Below are positions 9,127-16,485 of a DNA stretch of 64,000 bases, piece after piece; position 1 is the first letter of the stretch, and each line of letters starts with the position of its first letter. The stretch covers positions 1-64,000 of the forward strand of contig OMXV01000019.1 of the NCBI GenBank assembly GCA_900315075.1. Reading direction: 5' to 3'. The notes under the pieces are model-generated. The model saw nothing but the letters and a program-made list of their open reading frames with translations. It was not told the DNA's origin and made no database searches. Both the position numbers and the translations under genes were made by a program. Source of the stretch: an uncultured Prevotellaceae bacterium (GTDB lineage Bacteria > Bacteroidota > Bacteroidia > Bacteroidales > Bacteroidaceae).

Positions 9127-9175
9127 CGTTAACAATCCTTAAGACGAAAAATTCTTTATTCTCAAATATTTTACC

Positions 9176-9183
9176 TACCTTCG
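9176..9183 (+). promoter_or_regulatory. Promoter of leader RNA and family-X gene (copy A)
   Basis: TACCTTCG (9176-9183) lies in a block (AAAAATTCTTTATTCTCAAA then TATTTTACCTACC) that is nearly identical to the promoter of the second copy on the minus strand at 50266-50273, where the box is a perfect TACCTTTG. A start near 9190 would give a leader of roughly 550 nt before family X. Between box and element core, GATAAGC (9321-9327) pairs with GCTTATC (9348-9354). Confidence 0.5.
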
Positions 9184-9380
9184 CATCGCTAAATTAAAAG
9201 GGGGGTGTCTGGGGGGCACCAAAGACCCTTTCAAGCCAAAAACGGAATGGCACTTGCTTTACTTTTCGAGCACACGAAGCCTTGGGCAGACATGAAAAGT
9301 CAGTGTAATCGAAAGAAGAGGATAAGCTCTCCACCTAGTTGGGGTATGCTTATCGGAAAGAGTTCTTTGAAGATTTGAAT

Positions 9381-9446
9381 GTATCAAGAGACAGCCAAGA
9401 GCTGCTCCAACCAGCGAGCATAATCGCAACGGTGGGAAAATGATAC
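9381..9446 (+). ncRNA. Three-way-junction leader element, copy A
   Basis: The closing stem is GTATC (9381-9385) with GATAC (9442-9446). Inside are a bulged hairpin GAG-A-CAGC / GCTG-CTC and a second helix ACC / GGT. Conserved single-stranded pieces are AA, CA and GGGAAAA. Copies B (18487) and C (50149, minus) keep the same fold with paired substitutions. It lies in the long leader of the family-X gene and is followed by TTAATTAAAAATGATTATG, also shared with copy C. It is unlike any riboswitch or ribozyme I can name. Confidence 0.7.
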
Positions 9447-9561
9447 GAATTAAAGGTCTGACAAACCGATTAATTAAAAATGATTATGACATTACTTTTT
9501 ACTTTTTTGTGATCAATGTGTTGTGTGGGGTTTCAAAAACCTTCACACCAGATTCTCTCGC

Positions 9562-9702
9562 ACGTTGTCTTAAGGCAACGCTCTCTATCCCATCGGTTTT
9601 CTAAAGGGAAACAATCCACCTTATCGAGGTTCCAAACCGACTAATCAAGAAGGCCTTCAGTCTTCATGACGGTTCCTCTCGCACTCCATTTCGGAGTATC
9701 CC
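9562..9702 (+). ncRNA. Second conserved leader domain upstream of family X, copy A
   Basis: A chain of three hairpins ends 45 nt before the family-X start. CGTTG (9563) pairs with CAACG (9576), GGTTTTC (9595) with GGAAAC (9607), and CTCC (9684) with GGAG (9693). The same order, with changed loops and shared words (GACGGTTC, TCTCGC, CTCCATT, GGAGTAT), occurs at 49826-49970 on the minus strand before the paralogous gene. The conservation is non-coding in layout: it contains stops and indels in all frames. Confidence 0.55.
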
Positions 9703-9746
9703 AACTTACTTCTTTACAAATCTTCAAACAAATTATTGACTTCATG

Positions 9747-10469
9747 ATGACAATCGAGATTAACGGACATCGAATTACCCTCAACAACATTGACCCATTA
9801 TGCATACTTATCTTACTCGGCGACAAGGTGGACAAGAAAATCGTCAACGACATAGCAACAGCGAACTTCTCCATCGTGGTGAGACCATCGGAGAGTCCCA
9901 ACTTCACGACGAAGGAGGGTGACTACACCATCGTCATCCGCAAGGACGACGGTGAGGAGATTGAACTCGACATGCCGCACCGTGGGGCGAAAGTGCTCTA
10001 TGTGCTCACGCTGTTGTGTCAGAAGGTGGTCGGTGGACTGCCTAACAAGTACTTCAAGAACGAGAGGGCTGCCGCTGCCATAGAGGCGCTCTACGACAAA
10101 CTCTACCGCTCTGGTGGTAGCCAATGGGTGGAGAAGTGCGCGTCCAAGAACCACAACCTCTCCACTTTCCGCACCCATGCGAAGAACGCAGTGGAGGATA
10201 ACATGGCCTTGGACAACATGCTCCGCTACTGGTGTGGCTTCGAGGACGAGAAGCGAACAGTTGGTAATAACCAACTACAGCTCAGAAGGATACGCATTCC
10301 CAACGACCGCATCATCTTCGAGGACGCAGCCAATAGCAGTGTCTCCTTCGAGGAAATCATGGAACAGTTTCCGCCATTTGAGGAATTGTTCGTTTATAGA
10401 AACAAGACTGCGGAGCGCATCAAACAACTGCGCTTACAGAAGGTGGCAGATAACTTCTCTCATAGCTGA
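9747..10469 (+). CDS. Family-X protein 1, unknown function
   Basis: The start at 9747 (MTIEINGH) is chosen because the paralog at 49784 begins there. ORF extension to 9666 would run through the conserved leader. The protein is 240 aa. The N-terminal 80 residues are beta-rich. The C-terminal domain (about residues 85-220) is shared with proteins at 31713 and 49062, with conserved blocks LLCQKVVGGLPNKYF, RSGGSQWV, RTHAKNAVE and LQLRRIRIPNDRI. I do not recognise the family, and no catalytic signature is obvious. It lies between the structured leader and a terminator-like hairpin, upstream of the NADAR-metK operon. Confidence 0.75.
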   Translation: MTIEINGHRITLNNIDPLCILILLGDKVDKKIVNDIATANFSIVVRPSESPNFTTKEGDYTIVIRKDDGEEIELDMPHRGAKVLYVLTLLCQKVVGGLPNKYFKNERAAAAIEALYDKLYRSGGSQWVEKCASKNHNLSTFRTHAKNAVEDNMALDNMLRYWCGFEDEKRTVGNNQLQLRRIRIPNDRIIFEDAANSSVSFEEIMEQFPPFEELFVYRNKTAERIKQLRLQKVADNFSHS

Positions 10470-10480
10470 ACCACAGCAAA

Positions 10481-10508
10481 GGGTAGGGGAGGAACTTCCT
10501 CCCTTCCC
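10481..10508 (+). terminator. GC-rich hairpin after family X
   Basis: GGGAGGAA (10487-10494) is followed almost at once by TTCCTCCC (10496-10503), with flanking GGGTA and TTCCCC extending the symmetry. It probably separates the family-X transcript from the next operon. A comparable hairpin follows the paralog at 49020-49048. Confidence 0.5.
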
Positions 10509-10517
10509 CTCCTTCTC

Positions 10518-10565
10518 TTATACCTATAAAAACAGACACTAATCCAGTCTTTTACAGTAATTTCG
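10518..10565 (+). promoter_or_regulatory. TTATACCTATAA-N28-TAATTTCG promoter (site 1)
   Basis: TTATACCTATAA (10518-10529) stands 28 nt before the -7 box TAATTTCG (10558-10565). The same word and exact spacing recur at 35114, 37117 and 40738. No -33 TTTG is present, so the 12-mer may bind an activator. It drives the nine-gene NADAR operon starting at 10614. Confidence 0.6.
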
Positions 10566-10613
10566 CTGATGAAAAACAAACCAGTTCTTAATCATTACAA
10601 CCACTAATCACAC

Positions 10614-11345
10614 ATGCGTAACATCATCTTAGGTCAAGAAGAAGTCTATACCGCTAATTCCAACGTTTGGTCTTTCAAGAGAGTGAAGGACATCGTCAAC
10701 GGCATCAACCTTCGGTTGAGCAATATGGCTGGTGGCTTCCCCTTCGAGTTCAACGGCACGACATGGGCAGACAGCGAACGGCTGTACCTCTGCGGTGAGT
10801 TCTCCAACCACACCATCAAACACCGAGTCATCCAACAAGAACTGCTCGATGCCAAAAGCGGATATGCGGCTAAGAGGTTCGTAAAGGCACGTTTCCGCAA
10901 GGAGGTGAGGGAGGACTTTCCCACATTCCGCCTTCAGTGGATGCTCTTCTGCGTATGGCAGAAATGCAAGGGAAACCAAGATTTCCGAGAACTGCTGTTG
11001 AGAATCCCCAAGGACGTGACATTGGTGGAAAACACCACTACGGACAGGTGGGAAAGCGCGGTGATATGGGGGTGCAAGAACCAAGATTTGCACAACAAGC
11101 GAGTGAATCTCGAGATGGAACTTATCAACCGTCACCAAGGTCTGAGCCAAAGTGAAATGGACACGCTCATCAACCTCGAGACCAACAAAATCAACAACGT
11201 CGATGAGTGGCGAGGACAGAACAACATCGGCAAAATACTCATGATTTGTCGTGACTGCATCATCGAAGGCACGGAACCAAACATCGACTACGAACCACTC
11301 CGCAATGCCAATATCCATATTCTCGGACAAAGACTTTCATTTTAG
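10614..11345 (+). CDS. NADAR superfamily protein with insertion (NADAR-1)
   Basis: This 243-aa divergent NADAR protein keeps the core order: SERLYLCGEF at 54-63, LQWMLFCVWQKC at 107-118, GNQDFRELLL at 120-129, LVEN at 137-140, WG at 152-153 and NNIGKILMICRD at 203-214. A charged helical insert (about 157-198) separates the WG and NNIGKILM motifs and is absent from the short NADAR at 8497. Predicted chemistry is hydrolysis of an ADP-ribose- or nucleotide-linked N-glycosidic bond (family inference). It opens an operon with SprT-like, metK-like and family-Y genes, and it shares its architecture with NADAR-2 at 18604. Confidence 0.75.
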   Translation: MRNIILGQEEVYTANSNVWSFKRVKDIVNGINLRLSNMAGGFPFEFNGTTWADSERLYLCGEFSNHTIKHRVIQQELLDAKSGYAAKRFVKARFRKEVREDFPTFRLQWMLFCVWQKCKGNQDFRELLLRIPKDVTLVENTTTDRWESAVIWGCKNQDLHNKRVNLEMELINRHQGLSQSEMDTLINLETNKINNVDEWRGQNNIGKILMICRDCIIEGTEPNIDYEPLRNANIHILGQRLSF

Positions 11346-11368
11346 CCACGCAATCAACTTTATCAGAA

Positions 11369-11788
11369 ATGGAGATAACAACAGAGATAATTACCCAAAA
11401 GTTCAAGGAGTATGACCGTCTGTATTTCAACAGAGAACTACCTATGCCGAGAATACAGTTGCTCAAGTCGTTCCGCACATTAGGCTACTTCTCATGCAAT
11501 AAGATTATTGGCAGAAGGAGGCTGAAAGGACAGTGTTTGGAGATTTCATGCTACTACGACTGGCTAGAAGACGCTCAGCGCGATGCCATCGTCCATGAGA
11601 TGATACACAATTATCTCGCTTACAAGAATATCGTCAACAACCTCACACATGGTGAGGAGTTCCAAAAAATGGCTCAGGAGATGAACGACAAATATGGGTT
11701 GAACGTGACAGTGAAGGTTGACACAACGAACTTCAAACGGACTCCCTCTGCACCCATGTTGGGCTACTACCTTTCTTGGTTCTTCTGA
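11369..11788 (+). CDS. SprT-like zinc metalloprotease
   Basis: This 139-aa protein has the zincin motif HEMIH at 76-80 and a third histidine ligand in THGEEF (about 94), as in SprT/Spartan-like proteases that digest DNA-protein crosslinks or regulate stress responses. It lacks the C-terminal zinc ribbon of longer SprT proteins. It starts 23 nt after NADAR-1 and 42 nt before the metK-like gene. A truncated relative lies at 37774 in the second AAA+ locus. A role in releasing modified protein-DNA adducts would fit the NADAR context but is inference. Confidence 0.85.
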   Translation: MEITTEIITQKFKEYDRLYFNRELPMPRIQLLKSFRTLGYFSCNKIIGRRRLKGQCLEISCYYDWLEDAQRDAIVHEMIHNYLAYKNIVNNLTHGEEFQKMAQEMNDKYGLNVTVKVDTTNFKRTPSAPMLGYYLSWFF

Positions 11789-11830
11789 CGACAAAACGAA
11801 CATAATATATACCACTATAAATAGATAACA

Positions 11831-13039
11831 ATGAAACGAACAGTAATCAGTGAATACGTAGGCATCGGCCATCCAGACAAGGTGGCCGACCAAATAAGCG
11901 ATGCGCTCCTCGACGCTTTCTTGGAGAAAGACCCCAACACTCGTGCTGGCATCGAGGTGATGATCAAGGATAACATCGTCGTGTTGGGAGGTGAAGTGAA
12001 GAGTACGGCTCAGATAGACTATGACAATATTGTAAGGGGTGTTGTTGATCGTATCCATTATCCCGACAACCACCACTTGTCAGGAGATTACATCAAGGTT
12101 ATTAACCTCATCGGAAAACAATCTCCCGAAATCAGCCGTAGCGTGGATCAGGAAAACGGTATTATCGGAGCCGGTGATCAAGGTTTTTGTGTGGGTTTTG
12201 CTTTCAACGAGACGGAAGAGTTCCTTCCCCTTGGGGTATATCTGGCCAAACACCTGTGCAGATGTGTGGGAGAATCACAAAAACATGGACTTGGTCCTGA
12301 CGTGAAATCTCAGGTAGTTGTATCGTATGACGAGAAGGGCTGTGCAAAGGTTGAGTCAATCCTCGTCAGCACCATGCACCAGTGTACATTGGAGCATGCA
12401 AGGTTCCGCGTTGACGGACTTATCAAGAGAAATGAAATGGGATTTAGTGATATGCTCTTTCAGAAACATTTTGTCGATAGTCAGCCTGAAATCACCATCA
12501 ACCCCGCTGGTGAATGGCACATCGGTGGCAGCATTTCTGACTGTGGTATGACCAACCGCAAGATTGTGGTGGACCAATACGGTGGCTATGCACCCGTTGG
12601 TGGGGGTGGCCTCTCGGGAAAAGACATGAGCAAGGTGGACAGAAGTGGGACATACATGTGCCGATACCTTGCGAAAAATATAGTGGCTGCTGAACTGGCG
12701 GACACGGCAAAGGTGGAATTGGCTTACATCATAGGTCAACCACAGCCTTGTGCCATCAATATCGAACTCAACAACTTCGACAAGGTCTCTGACAAATTAT
12801 CCAACAGCAATCCCAATCTTGCGGAGAATCTCGCTCAATGGATTAGAGAGAACATCGATCTCTCGCCGAAGGGTATCATTGAGCGATTCGATGGATTGAG
12901 GCCTCGCTTCTACGAGGTGACACAAAGGGGGCATTTTGGCCAAACCGACGATATGTTTGAAAGAAAACAGAGGTATTACCCTTGGGAAAAAACAGACATC
13001 GCCGACTCCTTGGCAGAGCACTTTCTGAGCAACCATTAA
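11831..13039 (+). CDS. metK: Divergent S-adenosylmethionine synthetase
   Basis: The 402-aa protein aligns with MetK over its whole length. It has GHPDKVADQISDALLDA from residue 13, GIEV and VVLGGEV, GKQSPEI, GAGDQG, VKSQV, DCGMTNRKIVVDQYGG and GGGGLSGKDMSKVDRS. The residues known to bind ATP, methionine, Mg2+ and K+ (His, Asp and Lys of these motifs) are present, so it is probably active in making SAM from ATP and methionine. It departs from the housekeeping form (SEYVGIGHPDK rather than SESVSEGHPDK; CVGFA rather than MFGYA). Its place inside an accessory operon suggests a dedicated paralog. The chromosomal metK is not in this window. Confidence 0.85.
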   Translation: MKRTVISEYVGIGHPDKVADQISDALLDAFLEKDPNTRAGIEVMIKDNIVVLGGEVKSTAQIDYDNIVRGVVDRIHYPDNHHLSGDYIKVINLIGKQSPEISRSVDQENGIIGAGDQGFCVGFAFNETEEFLPLGVYLAKHLCRCVGESQKHGLGPDVKSQVVVSYDEKGCAKVESILVSTMHQCTLEHARFRVDGLIKRNEMGFSDMLFQKHFVDSQPEITINPAGEWHIGGSISDCGMTNRKIVVDQYGGYAPVGGGGLSGKDMSKVDRSGTYMCRYLAKNIVAAELADTAKVELAYIIGQPQPCAINIELNNFDKVSDKLSNSNPNLAENLAQWIRENIDLSPKGIIERFDGLRPRFYEVTQRGHFGQTDDMFERKQRYYPWEKTDIADSLAEHFLSNH

Positions 13040-13057
13040 GGCATAACAACCACGGGA

Positions 13058-13696
13058 ATGGATAGGTCAATCAAAACAATCAAGGTAGATTTTGATTACA
13101 ACGGTGTTCTATTGTCTGGTAATTGTTGGTGGGTGGGGGAGCAAATGCAGGTGGAGATGACGGCTCCTATGGATGGTATTATATCATTTGTCTGTAGATG
13201 GCCTTTCCTACCTCGTATGCTTGAGAACACAATCGAGGATGAAGCGATAGAAGAACTGCAACGTATTCTCTTGGATCTGTTCGTCATCGATAGGAATATT
13301 GAGGAATATCGAAAGATAGGCAAGGCATACCAAGCATACAAGCATAAGGTGACACGCCGTAATGCGGAACTGAAGAAGACACTGGCAGAACTTGAAACCA
13401 AACATGCAGACCATACAATTGGGAGAAAGGAATACAAATTTCAGAAAAAGTTGATAGAGGATTCATTACAGTTCACGAATGTCAAACTATATGAGTTTGA
13501 AAAGGTATTATACGCTCAGTATAAAAACCTTCCGCATATAAGCCCATATTACGTCTGTCAGATTCTCAGATGGATAGACCGTTATCCTACAGAGGCAAGA
13601 AAACTAATTGACACTTGTAGGGAGAGGAACGAATACAATCTGAGGATGTTAGAGAAAGAAGAGGAAGAAAGAAAAGGTTCCCAAAAACCCCAATGA
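13058..13696 (+). CDS. Coiled-coil protein of unknown function
   Basis: The 212-aa protein has a beta-rich N-terminus (IKTIKVDFDYNGVLLSG) followed from about residue 75 to 165 by a helical, heptad-like charged region (RNAELKKTLAELETKH, EYKFQKKLIEDS) and a Glu/Lys-rich tail. I do not recognise a family. It is in the middle of the NADAR-metK operon, 18 nt after metK and 1 nt before the next gene, so it is co-translated with them. Confidence 0.75.
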   Translation: MDRSIKTIKVDFDYNGVLLSGNCWWVGEQMQVEMTAPMDGIISFVCRWPFLPRMLENTIEDEAIEELQRILLDLFVIDRNIEEYRKIGKAYQAYKHKVTRRNAELKKTLAELETKHADHTIGRKEYKFQKKLIEDSLQFTNVKLYEFEKVLYAQYKNLPHISPYYVCQILRWIDRYPTEARKLIDTCRERNEYNLRMLEKEEEERKGSQKPQ

Positions 13697-13697
13697 A

Positions 13698-14543
13698 ATG
13701 AATAGAGCCATGAACAGAGTACCTTATGATAAAAACGATACCACCAAACCGGCTTCGATATTCAGGGTGACCACCTATGAATATCAATACTATTCACCCA
13801 AAAAGATTCATTACCCCAGTTTCCGACTGCGGACAGCGAATACCGCCTTTCTTCCCACATTGAAGGAGGCAGAAGAATGGGTGGCTCACAAGGGCAGTGT
13901 TTACAATCGCATCAATAAGGACAATAAACCTTCATCTTATTATGGAACTTATGCTTATGTCATCATGGAGATACCTCTAAGGATAGATACTAACCTCGAT
14001 TATTACGGAATAAGTCTGTCAGAACGGGTCTATAGTCCGGACGGCACGCTGTGGGGAAAAAGGGATTTCTGCAACATCATCCCTGATAATTGCTTCTCGC
14101 CTGAGGAATACAACTATTGGGGTCGCTTGTGCCTGTTTGAGGGCAGGAAACCCGAGGAAATCAAGTTCAAGCCTGGTGACATCGTGGAGGTCTTCGGATA
14201 CCCAGGCAATTTCTATTGGAGTAACAACGAAGCGAACCTTGCCATAGTCGTGAAATGTCCTCCAACGGTCAGTGAGGTGGCTGAAAAACTACAGTTCTAT
14301 CGTGCCACCCACAGTGGATATGATGTATGCGACCATGCGTTATGTTATGAGTTTGGTTATAGAGAGGACGAATATGAGGTGCTGTCGTTGGCATGTGAGA
14401 CAATAGACCATTCACCGACCATAGCGACATTACGTCCTTCGATACCAGTATCTACAAGAATGCGAAACCGCCTACAAAAGGTATATCAACAGTATATGGA
14501 CAAAATGGATGAAAACAAAAAACAGGAAGAATATGGTAAATAG
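13698..14543 (+). CDS. Protein of unknown function in NADAR-metK operon
   Basis: The 281-aa protein is rich in aromatic residues (YEYQYYSPKK, YYGTYAYVIMEIPL) and contains a KFKPGDIVEVFGYPGNFYW stretch typical of a small beta-barrel. No catalytic signature is recognised and no membrane segment is seen. It starts 1 nt after the coiled-coil gene, and the next start codon follows its stop by 1 nt. ATG at 13710 is an alternative start. The FRV-then-YVIMEIP layout weakly recalls ART-type folds, but the key residues are not visible, so I leave it unassigned. Confidence 0.7.
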   Translation: MNRAMNRVPYDKNDTTKPASIFRVTTYEYQYYSPKKIHYPSFRLRTANTAFLPTLKEAEEWVAHKGSVYNRINKDNKPSSYYGTYAYVIMEIPLRIDTNLDYYGISLSERVYSPDGTLWGKRDFCNIIPDNCFSPEEYNYWGRLCLFEGRKPEEIKFKPGDIVEVFGYPGNFYWSNNEANLAIVVKCPPTVSEVAEKLQFYRATHSGYDVCDHALCYEFGYREDEYEVLSLACETIDHSPTIATLRPSIPVSTRMRNRLQKVYQQYMDKMDENKKQEEYGK

Positions 14544-14544
14544 A

Positions 14545-15570
14545 ATGGATTCGACAAAGATATCGGAAGAAATGTTCCCAGACGGGAAAATCATCCTGCT
14601 CGACGGCAGGGTGGTGGATTGCTACCCACGGACGGGAAAAGAACAACTACCATACACCGACAAGGAAAGGAAAGAGGAGGATAAGGAGAGGTTCATCAAA
14701 AACGCTTTCTTCTTCCTGGCCAACAGGGAACGTATCCTGACGGACAGCAGAATGTTCCTTTGCCCGGTGCCCATCACAAGCGGCATGTCCATTTCTGGGA
14801 CATCAGGGTTCGAGAACCCGACATTGGGCATCTATCTCCAGTGGTGGGAGACATGTGCCGGGGCAATGTTCACGGACAAGAAAGGAAGGCGCGGATTGTT
14901 ATACAAGTTGTCGGGAAGCAGCCTGAGCGGCCACAACATCTGTGGTGTTGTGCATGAGGATGGAACAACCAAGATCGTGGAACTTCATCCTTTCAAAGAC
15001 TACAGGGATTCCTTCATCCGTATCAACAACTTGTACAAATCCTCAAAACAGAAATACCAGGCATACTCGCTCCAACAGGTGCTCGACATACTCGACCATG
15101 AGGAGGAGGGTGACCGTGACTATGCACATACCATCAACGAGCAGTTTCAGTCGCAAGTAATCAACGTGCTTAATGAACGTGCGCATCACCTGAACGTTCG
15201 AATCGAGATGCTGGAACATTCCCTTTCAAATGCCAGAAAAGAACTGAGGGAGGAGAAACTACTTCACTTTTACGACAGGTACAAAGATCTGGAGCTACGG
15301 ATATTCTCAAAGGTGGAACAGCTCCTCCAACAGAAACGTGACCTCAAGATGGCGCTGCGACGAGGTGACTACCCCAATCAAGTCTACGAGCGACAGGTCA
15401 ATGACATTACCAAGCGCATCAATGAGGCAGAAGAGAAACTAGAAAAGTTCAAATCCGAGGAAATCAACAGGGTGTTCCCCGATGAAAACCTCTTGTTCTG
15501 TCAGATAGAGAGCGAAGTGAATAAAATCAGAGAGCGAAATGATAAAACTAGCCAAAAAGATCATCAGTAA
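14545..15570 (+). CDS. Family-Y protein 1 (unknown, C-terminal coiled coil)
   Basis: I chose the start at 14545, just after the upstream stop; ATGs at 14509 and 14533 would overlap the previous gene. The protein is about 341 aa. The N-terminal domain has GKIILLDGRVVDCYP, then ERILTDSRMFLCPVPI, GIYLQWWETCAGAM and LSGSSLSGHNICG. The C-terminal third is a long charged coiled coil (about residues 205-325). Paralogs are at 16486 and 19384. I do not recognise the family. The repeated LDGR(V/M), SRMFLCPV and QWWE blocks suggest a folded enzymatic or binding domain. Confidence 0.75.
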   Translation: MDSTKISEEMFPDGKIILLDGRVVDCYPRTGKEQLPYTDKERKEEDKERFIKNAFFFLANRERILTDSRMFLCPVPITSGMSISGTSGFENPTLGIYLQWWETCAGAMFTDKKGRRGLLYKLSGSSLSGHNICGVVHEDGTTKIVELHPFKDYRDSFIRINNLYKSSKQKYQAYSLQQVLDILDHEEEGDRDYAHTINEQFQSQVINVLNERAHHLNVRIEMLEHSLSNARKELREEKLLHFYDRYKDLELRIFSKVEQLLQQKRDLKMALRRGDYPNQVYERQVNDITKRINEAEEKLEKFKSEEINRVFPDENLLFCQIESEVNKIRERNDKTSQKDHQ

Positions 15571-16483
15571 GCCGAATCCCTACTACGACAGTTCGGGACA
15601 AGGGAAATATGCCAACCCCATCGACGCTTACCTTAAAGAGGAGGTGACGTTCAGGTTATCTCGGTTATTCAGAAAGGTGACCAATGATGAGAATGCTATC
15701 GTATTCCCTCGCTTTGCCTATAAAGAGAAAGACAGAGAGGTGTGCTCAATGACACTCTCCTTCAACGTCAGCAGCTGCGAGAATGACATCCTGAAGGACA
15801 AGGGCTTCTTCTCCATATTTCAAACTGAGGTGTGTCGTGTCTTCAACAACAATAGGATACGGCTTAAACATCTGCCTGGCATCAAATATGGGTTGGCAAT
15901 ATACGAGGCGGCAGATTTCGCCTCTATGGCAGAGCTACTGAGAGCAATAACGAACACAGGGTGTGACATTGAATCGACATTCGTGGTGGCTCCTAAGGAA
16001 TATGTCCGTGAGGAGACAGACGTGGCACGTGTGGGGTTCTTTTCCGTCAACGAAGCATCCCAATGGGAGGTGTATATAAGGACGGATGACAATTGTCAAG
16101 TGCCACACTTCCATGTGCGTAACCTCTTTGACGTGAATGTGGACATTGCCTTCACCCTACATGGTAATCACTATTATCCGCATGAAAACTTCTTCGGACG
16201 GATGACCGATGAAGAACTGCACTGCCTATCGGAATTCATGGAAGGACCTTGTAAAAACGCAAAGTTCGACAGCAACTATGAGTATGCAGCATGCCTTTGG
16301 AACCTAAACAACCAGGAACAATACGAGATGGATATAGATGAGGAACACAATGAAGTCTTCTTTCCTGACTATGCCTTCACCACGCCAATATTAGAACAGG
16401 AACAAGCCTTGCTCCTTGGAATGTCGGATTCATACGATGAATCGTTCCTCAAATGGATGAGAGAAGATATCAAAAACAGATAG
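15539..16483 (+). CDS. Unknown protein with DUF4160-like PHFHV motif
   Basis: The 314-aa protein overlaps the end of family-Y gene 1 by 32 nt. Residues about 185-225 read EVYIRTDDNCQVPHFHVRN, then an HGNHYYPHENFF stretch and a DEELHCLSEFM helix. This resembles the PHFHV-centred DUF4160-type domain of small toxin-associated proteins, embedded here in a larger protein. The C-terminal segment is acidic. Function is unassigned. Tight packing shows that it belongs to the NADAR-metK operon. Confidence 0.7.
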   Translation: MIKLAKKIISKPNPYYDSSGQGKYANPIDAYLKEEVTFRLSRLFRKVTNDENAIVFPRFAYKEKDREVCSMTLSFNVSSCENDILKDKGFFSIFQTEVCRVFNNNRIRLKHLPGIKYGLAIYEAADFASMAELLRAITNTGCDIESTFVVAPKEYVREETDVARVGFFSVNEASQWEVYIRTDDNCQVPHFHVRNLFDVNVDIAFTLHGNHYYPHENFFGRMTDEELHCLSEFMEGPCKNAKFDSNYEYAACLWNLNNQEQYEMDIDEEHNEVFFPDYAFTTPILEQEQALLLGMSDSYDESFLKWMREDIKNR

Positions 16484-16485
16484 AT

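Noticed and set aside
9190-9250. GGGGGGTGTCTGGGGGGCACC stretch as G-quadruplex or att site
   Set aside because: Two G-runs only and no repeat of the stretch elsewhere in the window.
9381-9702. SAM riboswitch or group II intron domain as identity of the leader
   Set aside because: A SAM switch was tempting because of the metK-like gene, but no known SAM aptamer core fits. The GACGGTTC word recalls intron domain V, but the AAGC/GNRA parts and a reverse transcriptase are missing.
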